Below are positions 17,258 through 25,787 of a DNA stretch of 64,000 bases, in pieces (the stretch's first letter is position 1; each line of letters begins with the position of its first letter). The notes beneath the pieces are model-generated. The model had not been told where the DNA came from. It saw only the letters and a list, made by a program, of their open reading frames with translations, and did no database searches. The DNA comes from UBA1563 sp041667115 (GTDB lineage Bacteria; Bacteroidota; Ignavibacteria; Ignavibacteriales; Ignavibacteriaceae). The translations under genes were made by a program, and so were the position numbers. The stretch spans positions 62,001 through 126,000 of the forward strand of contig JBAYFO010000002.1 of the NCBI GenBank assembly GCA_041667115.1, in the 5' to 3' direction.

Positions 17258-19604
17258 TTCTATTCTCCAATTTACTTAGTGAATACGGCATGTTCTTTTC
17301 TTCTACTCCCCAATTTTTGTTTGGTTTATCAACCATCTTGAAAACTAGCGTTCCACCGGACGTAATTTCTTCGTGAGTGAGATACGTTCGGTCAATATTC
17401 TTCCCGTTCAGAACAACTTCTTTGATGTAAATATTCTTCCCGGATAAATTTTCTGCGGTGATCTTAAACTTCTTTCCATTCTCCAAATTGATGGTTGCTT
17501 TATCAACACAAGGACTTCCAATTACATATTGATTGCTTCCCGGTGCTACGGGATAAAATCCCATCACGCTAAAAATATACCACGCAGACATTTGCCCACA
17601 GTCATCATTTCCGCATAGTCCGTGTGGTTCCGGCTTGTACATCGTATTTACAATCTGATGAATCCTTTCCTGTGTTTTCCATGGCGCTCCCGCAAAATTA
17701 TAGAGATACGGAATATGATGCGATGGTTCGTTGCCGTGAACGTAATTACCTATCATCCCTTCTTTTGTAACGTCTTCGCTCTCACCAAAATACTTTTCCG
17801 GCAGATCGAACGTGAAAAGAGAATCCAACCATGTTACTAATTTTTCTTTTCCTCCGATAAGGTTTATAAATCCTTTAACATCATGAGGAACATAGAGAGA
17901 ATAATTCCATGCGTTGCCTTCTATGTATCCTTGATTCGCAACACTCAGCGGATCGAAAGGAGTTTTGAATGTGCCATCCGATTTTTTTGCGCGCAGATAA
18001 TGTGTTTCTGTGTCATAAATATTTTTGTAGCTGTTAGCTCGTTTCTGAAATTCGTCTGCCTCCTTTTTTTTACCAAGCTTATCAGCCATTTTATAAATTG
18101 CCCAATCGTCAAAAGCATATTCCAAAGTTTTTGATGCGGAGTTGGAACTTAAATCTTCCGGTACATATCCATATTTTTTATAAGCGCCGATTCCGTCATA
18201 AAGATCATAATTTGCGCTGGCAACAACCGCTTCAAACGCTTTGTTACTATCAAATCCCCTGATACCTTTCATATATGCGTCAACAACAACCGGAACGGCG
18301 TGATAACCGATCATACACCAATTCTCGTTTGCCCAGTGAGACCAGACCGGCAAGATTTTATGGACGCTCTGTTCGTAATGCACCAGCATTGAATTTATGA
18401 TGTCGCTTGTTCTTTTCTGTTGAATGATTGTGTATAAAGGATGAAGTGCGCGGTACGTATCCCATAATGAAAAAGTTGTGTAGTTAATAAACTTATTTGA
18501 CTTATGAATGTTCTGATCCAATCCTCGGTATTCACCGTTAACATCGGAAAAAATATTTGGATTCAAGAAGCTGTGATACATTGCCGTATAAAAATTTATT
18601 TTTCTCTCTTCAGAAGCGTCAATTGTAATTTTTGAAAGTTCTTTGTTCCATTTTTCTTTTGCTTGTTCTTTAACTTTATCAAAGTCCCAACCGGGAATTT
18701 CCGACTTCAAATTTTGAATTGCGTTTGCTGTACTAACACCGCTCAATGCAACTTTAACCATAATTACTTCGCCGTCCGCCGTTTCAAAATTGAATGCGCA
18801 TTTTACTTTATGTCCTGCTCTCTCGGGAAAATTTTCATTCTGATTGAACTTGCGCCAGAATCCGCCGTAAATAATTTGTTCATCATTCCGCAGCTGATAG
18901 GATTTGACCGGTTTGGAAAACTCCATTGCAAAATAAACATATCGAGTTCTTGCCCAACCGTTTGTTTGCCGGTAGCCTGTAACCAATGTTTTGTTTTCTA
19001 CACGAACGGAAGACCAAACTACTTTGCCATCATAATTATAAATTCCGCTGGTCATATCAAGAATTATATGAGCATCTTTTGATTGCGGGAATTTATATTT
19101 GTGGAATCCAACCCGCTCTGTTGCCGTCAATTCAACATCAATTTGATAATCATCAAGCTTAACAGAATAATAACCGGGCTTTGCACTTTCATGTTGATGC
19201 GAAAAGCTTGAACGATACCCGCTTCCGGGATTATCTTTTGTCCCCGGATTCAACTTTATTTCTCCGACTGTCGGCATCAATAAAAAATCTCCAAGATCGG
19301 AATGACCGGTTCCGTTCATATGTGTGTGGCTGAAACCGACTATCGTTTTATCTGTGTACTGATATCCAGCGCAATATTTGTAAACATCGGGATTATAACC
19401 AGAGCCGTTGCTATATAAAACTGAATCAGTTTCGGGACTCAGTTGCACAAGTCCGAACGGAACAACCGCACCGGGATAAGTATGCCCCATATCGTCGGTT
19501 CCAATAAAAGGATTAACATAATCGTAAGGAGATTTTTTCGTCTGTCCGAAAACAAAAATCGAACTACAAAAGAAACTAACTACAAAGAAGAATTTGTATT
19601 TCAT
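17250..19604 (-). CDS. GH92 exo-alpha-mannosidase, exported
   Basis: The 784-residue enzyme has a signal peptide (MKYKFFFVVSFFCSSIFVFG, then Q) and begins the mature part with YVNPFIGTDDMGHTYPGA, the GH92 signature. The N-terminal beta domain (to about 290) is followed by an (alpha/alpha)6 barrel carrying the blocks GNEPSHHIPYLYNFAG and GLCGNDDCGQMSAWYIFSVMGFYPV, which contain the acidic catalytic residues and Ca2+-site ligands of the family. GH92 enzymes cut alpha-1,2- and other alpha-mannosides from N-glycans or fungal mannan, with inversion. It lies 26 nt after the GH47 gene, so the two should be made together. Confidence 0.95.
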   Translation of the reverse strand: MKYKFFFVVSFFCSSIFVFGQTKKSPYDYVNPFIGTDDMGHTYPGAVVPFGLVQLSPETDSVLYSNGSGYNPDVYKYCAGYQYTDKTIVGFSHTHMNGTGHSDLGDFLLMPTVGEIKLNPGTKDNPGSGYRSSFSHQHESAKPGYYSVKLDDYQIDVELTATERVGFHKYKFPQSKDAHIILDMTSGIYNYDGKVVWSSVRVENKTLVTGYRQTNGWARTRYVYFAMEFSKPVKSYQLRNDEQIIYGGFWRKFNQNENFPERAGHKVKCAFNFETADGEVIMVKVALSGVSTANAIQNLKSEIPGWDFDKVKEQAKEKWNKELSKITIDASEERKINFYTAMYHSFLNPNIFSDVNGEYRGLDQNIHKSNKFINYTTFSLWDTYRALHPLYTIIQQKRTSDIINSMLVHYEQSVHKILPVWSHWANENWCMIGYHAVPVVVDAYMKGIRGFDSNKAFEAVVASANYDLYDGIGAYKKYGYVPEDLSSNSASKTLEYAFDDWAIYKMADKLGKKKEADEFQKRANSYKNIYDTETHYLRAKKSDGTFKTPFDPLSVANQGYIEGNAWNYSLYVPHDVKGFINLIGGKEKLVTWLDSLFTFDLPEKYFGESEDVTKEGMIGNYVHGNEPSHHIPYLYNFAGAPWKTQERIHQIVNTMYKPEPHGLCGNDDCGQMSAWYIFSVMGFYPVAPGSNQYVIGSPCVDKATINLENGKKFKITAENLSGKNIYIKEVVLNGKNIDRTYLTHEEITSGGTLVFKMVDKPNKNWGVEEKNMPYSLSKLENRNE

Positions 19605-19630
19605 AGCTTAACTCATCTATTCATTTGTTT

Positions 19631-21001
19631 TTATTTTGTCCATGTTTTATAAATTGGATGAGCTTCCGTATTAAAAACAACATTATTTAAATCAAGTGTT
19701 TCATTTGGAGCGAAAAGAAGGTATAAATATTTAAGCGTTTCAGCTAAGAAAAAACTTTCCATCGAATTTGATTTTTCTTTTGTCTCAACATTTTTTAATG
19801 CAGCATACCCTGCATCGGTTTTACAGTACTTGATTAAATCGTTCAACATCGTTTTCCCCATTGTAAGGTATTGTTTTTTGCCGGTAAAAAAATAGAGATA
19901 ATAAGCCGACTCAATTATTTCGGGACGGAGTTGGTAAGAGCCGTAACTAATTTTCATCGTTTTATAATCTATCACTTCAGGTTCTATTCCATTAAGATTC
20001 CACATTTTATAAGAAGATTCTTGAAGTTGTTCCGCTCTTTTTTTGTCACCGGACAAAACAAGTACTGCCGGGAAAAAAGCGTCGAGTGCACCATATTCTG
20101 TTCCGATTCGCTTTCCGGTGAACATATTCGCTTGTCCGTACCACAACTCATTGTGGACTTTATCAGCCAAATATTTATTGACTGCCGCTATGCTTGTTTC
20201 CCACATTTGTTTGCATTCTTTGTCATCGAACAAATGCCAACATTTTAAAAGATATTCGTAGTAAGAATCAATCCCGCCGCTTATATGGCTTGTTGAATCC
20301 GTCCACTCACCTGTTTCAATATTTATGCTTGAACCGACAAGACCAATGGGAGAACGCCGATTGTACAATTCAACTAAAGCTCGTTTTGCTTTGTTAAAAA
20401 ATATCGGATTTCCGGTGAGTTTGCTCAGCGTTCCGAATTCAATTAACAGCGTACCGATCTCAGCCGGGTGACTAACTTCTCCACGGACGCCACCCGTCTT
20501 TAAATTGACATACATGTACGGCATTCCGGTTGGTGAATTAAATGCCGGGAGTAAACGTGTCCCCAGATCATCGGCTAAATTCAATAATTTTTTATCGCCG
20601 GATAATTGATAACTGCTCAATAAGCCACCAAGTAAACGAATAGTTATTTCAAAATTCTTAACATACATATCCCGGTCAAAAGAAAGATTTTGGATAATAA
20701 ATTCTTTTGTTGAATCAGCTCCATTTTTTAATCCCATAAGATACATTACATCAAGCGCGTCAACCGGTGTCATAAGCAAAGAAGCGGAGTGCCAATCGCG
20801 AAAGCTTTTGGTTAAAGGGCGAAGTTCATCATGTCCCCATGCATATTGTTTATAAGCATTCCATGCATGAAGAAATTCTGTACGCACTTTTTCGGCAACA
20901 ATTGTTTTATCAAAATCACCGGATTTTAATTTAATTTGTGAAGGTAAGAAAGAAGTGAATATCAAAAGGAAAAGAAATAAAGCGGATTTATTTTTTAACA
21001 T
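19631..21001 (-). CDS. GH47 alpha-1,2-mannosidase, exported
   Basis: I choose ATG 21001 (456 residues) over a TTG four codons upstream because it begins the signal peptide (MLKNKSALFLFLLIFTSFLP) with GGA 9 nt before it. The mature protein is a GH47 (alpha/alpha)7 barrel: AWNAYKQYAWGHDELRPL near the start, MYLMGLK, the GGIDSYYEYLLK block, YQLRPEIIESAYYLY, and the C-terminal FNTEAHPI with the Ca2+-binding Thr. GH47 is the family of eukaryotic ER/Golgi mannosidases; bacterial members are few. With the GH92 gene downstream this makes a mannose-trimming pair, presumably for high-mannose N-glycans in the periplasm or outside. No sugar transporter is adjacent. Confidence 0.92.
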   Translation of the reverse strand: MLKNKSALFLFLLIFTSFLPSQIKLKSGDFDKTIVAEKVRTEFLHAWNAYKQYAWGHDELRPLTKSFRDWHSASLLMTPVDALDVMYLMGLKNGADSTKEFIIQNLSFDRDMYVKNFEITIRLLGGLLSSYQLSGDKKLLNLADDLGTRLLPAFNSPTGMPYMYVNLKTGGVRGEVSHPAEIGTLLIEFGTLSKLTGNPIFFNKAKRALVELYNRRSPIGLVGSSINIETGEWTDSTSHISGGIDSYYEYLLKCWHLFDDKECKQMWETSIAAVNKYLADKVHNELWYGQANMFTGKRIGTEYGALDAFFPAVLVLSGDKKRAEQLQESSYKMWNLNGIEPEVIDYKTMKISYGSYQLRPEIIESAYYLYFFTGKKQYLTMGKTMLNDLIKYCKTDAGYAALKNVETKEKSNSMESFFLAETLKYLYLLFAPNETLDLNNVVFNTEAHPIYKTWTK

Positions 21002-21055
21002 TATATAATCCAAAATTTTTGTTCATAAATATTTTTTATGTCTGGTTGAAAATAA

Positions 21056-21910
21056 TTAAAACAATCCGGTTTTCATTTCGTTAATTTTAATGTCAAGCAT
21101 CTTTATCAACTCTTTCGCGTTAACTACTGCATTTCCTTGCGGGTGATTGTTCATAATTATGTAAATCTCTTTTACTTTACCGTAAATCTCTTTAACTTTT
21201 TGCATTACTTCTGCCAGTTCGCCGGGAGAATAACGGTAGTTGTAACGGTCACTTTGTTGTTTGTATGATTGTTCTTTTCCAAAGTTTGCAAGTGATCTTT
21301 TCCATCCTTCAACATTTCTTCCGTGAAAACGGAGATACGCTTTTTCGTTTGTTATTACCGGTTCAAATTGCATTGCCTTTCCAATCTCCGGCTGATCAAT
21401 AGTGCAGAATGAAATATTCATCGCTCTAAAAAGATCGTGGACAGATTTATCGTTCCATGAGAAGTGACGTACTTCAACGAATTGATTAAAGGTTGAGAAT
21501 ATTTCATTTAGTCGCCCGATATACTCTATATTTGCATCATTGAAAGTGAAAGAATAAGGGAACTGCATTAACACTCCGCCAAGTCGTTCTGCATCTGCCA
21601 GCAACGTTAAATTATCAAGTATTGATCGCACGTTTGTTTTATCAAACTTTCGGATATGGGTGAAATCCTGATGAAGTTTAACAGTGAAAAGAAAGTCATT
21701 CACATCTTCAATCTTTCTGATCCAGCCTTTAACAATATTGGAAGAAAGATAGGTGTAATATGATGAATTTACTTCAACACAATTAAAATGAGCGGCATAA
21801 AATTGAAGCCAGTCAAAATCTTTGGTTTGTTGTTTTGGATAAAAATTCGGAACCCAGTCTTTGTAGGACCATCCCGCCGTTCCGATGTGAAAAGTTGGTA
21901 GATCTTGCAT
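21056..21910 (-). CDS. DUF72 domain protein
   Basis: The 284-residue protein matches DUF72 (YecE-like) along its full length. It opens FHIGTAGWSYKDWVPNFYP, followed by FDWLQFYAAHFNCVEVNSSYY, and contains the typical VEVRHFSW and AYLRFHGRN blocks. The fold is a TIM barrel that resembles nucleases and xylose isomerase-type enzymes, but the function is not established. It is cytoplasmic. It is upstream of the GH47 gene by 54 nt on the same strand, so it could share a transcript, with no obvious functional link. Confidence 0.92.
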   Translation of the reverse strand: MQDLPTFHIGTAGWSYKDWVPNFYPKQQTKDFDWLQFYAAHFNCVEVNSSYYTYLSSNIVKGWIRKIEDVNDFLFTVKLHQDFTHIRKFDKTNVRSILDNLTLLADAERLGGVLMQFPYSFTFNDANIEYIGRLNEIFSTFNQFVEVRHFSWNDKSVHDLFRAMNISFCTIDQPEIGKAMQFEPVITNEKAYLRFHGRNVEGWKRSLANFGKEQSYKQQSDRYNYRYSPGELAEVMQKVKEIYGKVKEIYIIMNNHPQGNAVVNAKELIKMLDIKINEMKTGLF

Positions 21911-21920
21911 CCTTTTTTGC

Positions 21921-22020
21921 TTCCGATAAAATCAGCATGTGGATAAATTGGAAAAATATTTTCTATCATCGTTTACAATGATTTTTTCGCTTAGCGTTAC
22001 CGCCCACGGTATCGCTTAAA
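21921..22020. repeat. Dispersed palindromic repeat, copy 3
   Basis: Matches copy 1 in order: GATAAATTGGAAAAATATT, then ATCATCG-TTTA-CAATGAT, TTTTTTCGC, and GCGTTACCGCCCACGGTATCGCTT. The last hairpin (TACCG/CGGTA) has changed loop bases while keeping its stem. It lies between the DUF72 gene and the small HTH gene. Confidence 0.65.
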
Positions 22021-22025
22021 ACAAT

Positions 22026-22205
22026 TTACTTTACCGCTGCTTTAACCTTTGCAAGTGCATCTTTCGAGTAAAGATTACATATCCCTTTTTTTGCTGAAGG
22101 CTTTATCCCGAGTTCGTTAATTGCTTTTTTTACTTTCGCATCGGAGATGGACAATGTTTTTGCAATGTTTCCCGCCGTGAGTAAATCTGTTTGTTCGGTT
22201 TTCAT
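22026..22205 (-). CDS. Small helix-turn-helix-like protein, 59 aa
   Basis: I read this short gene from the minus strand. It starts with ATG at 22205 behind an AAGGA ribosome site and ends with TAA at 22026. The protein opens MKTEQTDLLTAGNIAKTLSI, has an HTH-like core (SDAKVKKAINELGIKPSAKK) and ends KDALAKVKAAVK. It resembles the small MerR/excisionase-like HTH proteins that read a DNA site as a dimer. No target is apparent. It lies 66 nt downstream of the toxin gene and could be on the same transcript. Confidence in the gene is good; the function is tentative. Confidence 0.65.
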   Translation of the reverse strand: MKTEQTDLLTAGNIAKTLSISDAKVKKAINELGIKPSAKKGICNLYSKDALAKVKAAVK

Positions 22206-22271
22206 AACGTGGTTCCTTTCGGTTTATCAAGATTTTAAGTTTATTTAATTACCTTCAATATGATCTTGATT

Positions 22272-22631
22272 CTAATCCAAATCTAAAATTATTTTTAGAT
22301 TTTCTTTTACCCGTTCAGCTAGTGGTATGGGTAAAGTCCCAATTTTCTTTTTCAATCGGAGATTATCTATAGCTCTAACTTGATCTATCATGATACTGCA
22401 ATTCGTAGAAACCCCACCAACTCCTCTTTTAATATTTACACGTAAAATTTCACTTTCATCAAAAATATTTGTAGTGATTGGACAAACCACGGTAGATGGG
22501 TGACGATCATTCAACAAATCAGTTTGAACGACAAGAACAGGCCGTACCTTCCCGGCTTCTGTTCCGCTTCTCGGGTTTAGATCTGCAACCCAAATATCAA
22601 ATTGCTTAATCGCTGTCGTCAAATTTTTCAA
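22272..22631 (-). CDS. MazF/PemK-type endoribonuclease toxin
   Basis: The 119-residue protein has the PemK/MazF fold motifs: FDIWVADLNPRSGTEAGKVR then PVLVVQTD, STVVCPITTN, and CSIMIDQVRAIDNLRLKKKI. These supply the Arg and Ser/Thr of the RNA-cutting site. The likely start is TTG 22631, inside the antitoxin gene (26-nt overlap), so translation should be coupled to the antitoxin. It would cleave mRNA at short motifs when free. The overlap and the palindrome upstream of the antitoxin are standard for an autoregulated type II pair. Confidence 0.9.
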   Translation of the reverse strand: MKNLTTAIKQFDIWVADLNPRSGTEAGKVRPVLVVQTDLLNDRHPSTVVCPITTNIFDESEILRVNIKRGVGGVSTNCSIMIDQVRAIDNLRLKKKIGTLPIPLAERVKENLKIILDLD

Positions 22632-22836
22632 ATTCGTGTAAAATTTTTATAGAATCTTTAGCCACAAGTTCAGATTCTCGATGCAATTTTTCAGAAAGTG
22701 CATTCCGCTTATGGAGTTTATTATAAAAATCTAAAGCATCATTGATATACCGGTTTCTTGGCTTTTTGATCTTCGCCAGAACTTTCTCGGTCTCGTTGAA
22801 AATAATATCATCTATTTTTAAAGAAACTGTTTTCAT
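22606..22836 (-). CDS. Antitoxin partner of the MazF-type toxin
   Basis: I set the start at ATG 22836 (76 residues); a longer reading from 22890 would run back through the operator palindrome. The protein opens MKTVSLKIDDIIFNETEKVL and continues KIKKPRNRYINDALDFYNKL, a ribbon-helix-helix pattern (short strand, then two helices with NRYINDAL), followed by a charged C terminus (EFEKFDDSD) that would bind the toxin. It precedes and overlaps the toxin gene. The RHH assignment is by pattern; specific family uncertain. Confidence 0.78.
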   Translation of the reverse strand: MKTVSLKIDDIIFNETEKVLAKIKKPRNRYINDALDFYNKLHKRNALSEKLHRESELVAKDSIKILHEFEKFDDSD

Positions 22837-22852
22837 AATTAAAATCGTTTTT

Positions 22853-22873
22853 GTGTATACTAAATGTATATAC
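22853..22873. promoter_or_regulatory. Inverted repeat upstream of the toxin-antitoxin genes, candidate operator
   Basis: GTATAC (22855-22860), TAAAT, then GTATATAC (22866-22873) form an inverted repeat 17 nt or more upstream of the antitoxin ATG, where RHH antitoxins normally bind to repress their own promoter. On the minus strand its centre reads ATACATTTAGTAT, one base longer than the centre of the LexA-type operator at 27635-27654 (ATACATTTGTAT). Confidence 0.55.
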
Positions 22874-22914
22874 TTAGGCGGAATTATCAAAACTTAAAAA
22901 TGACCATGTAAGAC

Positions 22915-23478
22915 TTATTCCGGAAATATTTTCCTTACTCTCTGTTTCCCCTTTTTATTGCTTGCTACTTTAAATCCTGCCTTTTCAAAGAGCGAAAGTG
23001 TTCCCGTCCAGACAAAAGAGGCAGGCAATTCTTTTTCTAATTGTACGGGATAGCCTTCAATAATTTTTACTCCTTGTTGGTGCAAAGACTGCACAGAATG
23101 CTTTAATAACGCCGTTGCCACTCTCTTCCCTCTAAATCCTTTTTTAATATAGAAACATGGAACCGACCAAACATTTTCGGCATCATCACATTTTAGACTT
23201 GGTGCTCTATCAAGTTTCAGATAATCAATTCTTTTATCGAAAGAACACCAACCAACAACTTCATCTCCGGAAAAAGCAAGTGCACCATGTGCTAAACCCG
23301 ATGTGATAAGTTGCTTAAAACGTTTTTTCGCTTCAATTCCTTTGATGTCATTCCATTTTTCCACTTTTGCAACACGCCAACTCATACACCAGCAACCGCC
23401 GCAAGCTCCATTGCTTCCGAAAAGTTCTTCAATATATTTCCATGAGTCGGGAAAAACATCAACTGTTCTAATTTTCAT
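22915..23478 (-). CDS. GNAT N-acetyltransferase
   Basis: The 187-residue protein is a GNAT of the subgroup marked by a Cys/Trp-rich opening (GSNGACGGCWCMSWRV). The acetyl-CoA-binding signature is visible as FYIKKGFRGKRVATALLKH, followed by a C-terminal FVWTGTLSLFEKAGFKV block. It transfers an acetyl group from acetyl-CoA to an unknown amine. It overlaps the end of the yjbQ gene by 4 nt, so the two are translationally coupled. No regulatory sequence stands out. Confidence 0.88.
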   Translation of the reverse strand: MKIRTVDVFPDSWKYIEELFGSNGACGGCWCMSWRVAKVEKWNDIKGIEAKKRFKQLITSGLAHGALAFSGDEVVGWCSFDKRIDYLKLDRAPSLKCDDAENVWSVPCFYIKKGFRGKRVATALLKHSVQSLHQQGVKIIEGYPVQLEKELPASFVWTGTLSLFEKAGFKVASNKKGKQRVRKIFPE

Positions 23479-23903
23479 CCCATTTCTTCTCCGTTAATCG
23501 TTATCACTATGTTTCTTGCGCCTCCATAATTGCGGTGTTCACAAAGATAAATCCCTTGCCATGTACCAAGATTTAATCTTCCCTTTGTGATTGGAATGGT
23601 AATCGAAGAACCAAGCAACGATGCTTTAATATGCGCCGGCATATCGTCCGAACCTTCGGTTGTGTGAACAAAGTGCGGGGCATTTTCAGGAGCAATTTTG
23701 TTGAAGTGAGATTCCATATCACGCCGTACATCCGGATCAACATTTTCGTTTATGGTTAGTGAAGCCGACGTATGTTGAATGAAAACGTGCATTAGTCCAA
23801 AGGATATTTTCCTTATCTCCGGCACTTGAGTAAGAATTTCATTTGTAATTAAATGAAATCCCCTCTTCTTTTGTTGAAGTTTTATTTCTTTTTGAATCCA
23901 CAT
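23475..23903 (-). CDS. yjbQ: YjbQ/UPF0047 family protein
   Basis: The 142-residue protein is full length for UPF0047. Signature blocks are VFIQHTSASLTINENVDPDV, the HFVHTTEGSDDMPAHIKASL stretch, and the C-terminal LGTWQGIYLCEHRNYG; the histidines form a metal site. The E. coli homologue has weak thiamine-phosphate synthase activity, but the true role of the family is unsettled. Small, cytoplasmic. It lies 29 nt upstream of nothing larger on this strand than the GNAT gene, to which it is coupled by a 4-nt overlap. Confidence 0.93.
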   Translation of the reverse strand: MWIQKEIKLQQKKRGFHLITNEILTQVPEIRKISFGLMHVFIQHTSASLTINENVDPDVRRDMESHFNKIAPENAPHFVHTTEGSDDMPAHIKASLLGSSITIPITKGRLNLGTWQGIYLCEHRNYGGARNIVITINGEEMG

Positions 23904-23932
23904 GGTTTTTAGAGTTGAATTATATTTTTAGG

Positions 23933-25786
23933 TTATTGAACCGATAATTTTATTCCTGCAAACACCCATCTGCCGGGAAGAAAAACACCGGTAAAATCTT
24001 TGTATGATTTGTTAAAAAGATTCGTCGCTTTTACAAATACATCAACATTGGTAAATGCTTTGTTAATCTGCGAATCAACTAGAAAATTTTTATCTCCTGT
24101 TATTCTATTTTCGTAACGAAGCATCCATGTTTGCGTAATATCAAAAAACAAGGCGTTCGTAACTCCCACAATCAGTTGGTGCCTCAAATGGTCAAGTACA
24201 TAACGCGATTCAAAATTTTCTTTATTCAGTGATGCACTTATATTCAAATAAGTATAACCAATCGTTACCTTTTTTATCGTATGCAAAGTAATCTCTTCAG
24301 TTTTTAATTCGGTATTAACTTCAAAGCCGCTAGTTACCGTGTTAACAATGTTGTAAGAATGCCATACCGAATCGGTTGAAGCCTTTCCCCAATCTATACT
24401 ATTGTAACCATTCCTTCTAAAAAGACTGAATGAGGAAGAAAAATCTTCCCCCGAAAAATGCATTCCAACTTCGTAGTTCGTACTTTCTTCGGTCTGTAAA
24501 TCCGGATTTCCTTTTTGTGTTCCATTTTTTGGCGTTACAAAGTAATTATAGTAAAGTTCTGTATAGCTTGGCAGACGAAAAGCTTTTCCGAATGAGGCAT
24601 AAATCCGCGCCGCCGGGAAAACATTATAACCGACACTGACACCCGGCCAAAACTTCCATCCAATATTTGCATAATTGTATGCGAAGAAGCCCAAGACGGC
24701 ATTCATATTTTTAAATGCAAGCTTCTGTTCGGCAAACAGACCTCTTCTTTCACGCGAATGATCTCCCAAATTTGAACTTGCAATAACATCTCTGTTATAT
24801 TCCGCTCCGAAAGCAGTAGTTCCCAATCCTGTTTGAAAAGCAGCCTGTAATTCAGCACCATACACGTTCGTTTTGTGAACATTCCGGTAAAACGACGGAT
24901 TCAGATAATTCAAAAGGTATTCGTCATCATTTCTTCGCCAATATATTTTAGGAGAAAAAACGATATTGTGTGTATTAACTTCTCCAGAAACACTCGCCAG
25001 TCTTGTCGTTGTATGTTCCCATTGATTCGGGTACTTGTCGGAATAAAAACCATTTGCGCCAAACTTTTTATCATTATAACCAAAGAAAAGATTAAAAAGC
25101 TGCTTGCCAAGTAAAACGGAGGAACCGTATGAGGCATTTACCATTTCAAAATTTGTATTATCACGGTATCCATCACTCTTCTTTTTTGAAAAAGAAAAAT
25201 GATTACTCATCGAACTGAATCCGTAGCTTCCCGATAATGCGGCATCATAAAATCCAAATCCTCCACCAGTAAGTTGAATTGTGGCACTTTTTTCATTTCC
25301 TTTTTTGGTGATAATGTTAATAATCCCTCCGAGCGCATTTGGACCATAAGAACTTGAACCATCCCCTTTCACAATTTCAATTCGTTCAATTTGATCCAAT
25401 GAGACAGGAAGATTAAGATTGTGATGAGCTGTCTGCGGATCGTTTACACTTATTCCATCCAGCATAACTAAAGTTTGTTCAAACGTTCCTCCACGCAAAC
25501 TTATATCAGCTTGTACACCCCCAGCACCGCGTTGTTTAATATCTACCCCGGAAATATATTGGAGTAATTCTTGCACACTGCTAACCGGTGCAATCGCGAT
25601 ATCTTCCTGCCTAATAATTTGAATATCCCGTGTTGTTTCTGAAAATCTGCCGGCAGTCCTTCCTGCCGTTACCACTATTTCATCAAGATTATAAACTTTT
25701 TCCTGCGGAAAAAGATTTACGGTAATGAAGAAAAAAACAACAACTGAACGGAAAATATTTGTAGGGAAAAAGGATTTTTCTAGCAT
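23933..25786 (-). CDS. TonB-dependent outer-membrane receptor
   Basis: The 617-residue protein has a signal peptide (to about residue 27), a TonB-box-like VYNLDEIVVTAGR, a plug domain (about 45-160, with the GTFEQTLVMLDGISVNDPQT and IERIEIVKGDGSSSYGPNAL blocks) and a 22-strand-type barrel to the end. The family imports large ligands such as siderophores, cobalamin or glycans using TonB energy. Size and plug resemble BtuB/FepA-like receptors; there is no SusD partner or carboxypeptidase-like N-terminal domain. It follows the phosphoesterase gene by 1 nt, so the two are co-transcribed. Ligand unknown. Confidence 0.94.
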   Translation of the reverse strand: MLEKSFFPTNIFRSVVVFFFITVNLFPQEKVYNLDEIVVTAGRTAGRFSETTRDIQIIRQEDIAIAPVSSVQELLQYISGVDIKQRGAGGVQADISLRGGTFEQTLVMLDGISVNDPQTAHHNLNLPVSLDQIERIEIVKGDGSSSYGPNALGGIINIITKKGNEKSATIQLTGGGFGFYDAALSGSYGFSSMSNHFSFSKKKSDGYRDNTNFEMVNASYGSSVLLGKQLFNLFFGYNDKKFGANGFYSDKYPNQWEHTTTRLASVSGEVNTHNIVFSPKIYWRRNDDEYLLNYLNPSFYRNVHKTNVYGAELQAAFQTGLGTTAFGAEYNRDVIASSNLGDHSRERRGLFAEQKLAFKNMNAVLGFFAYNYANIGWKFWPGVSVGYNVFPAARIYASFGKAFRLPSYTELYYNYFVTPKNGTQKGNPDLQTEESTNYEVGMHFSGEDFSSSFSLFRRNGYNSIDWGKASTDSVWHSYNIVNTVTSGFEVNTELKTEEITLHTIKKVTIGYTYLNISASLNKENFESRYVLDHLRHQLIVGVTNALFFDITQTWMLRYENRITGDKNFLVDSQINKAFTNVDVFVKATNLFNKSYKDFTGVFLPGRWVFAGIKLSVQ

Positions 25787-25787
25787 A

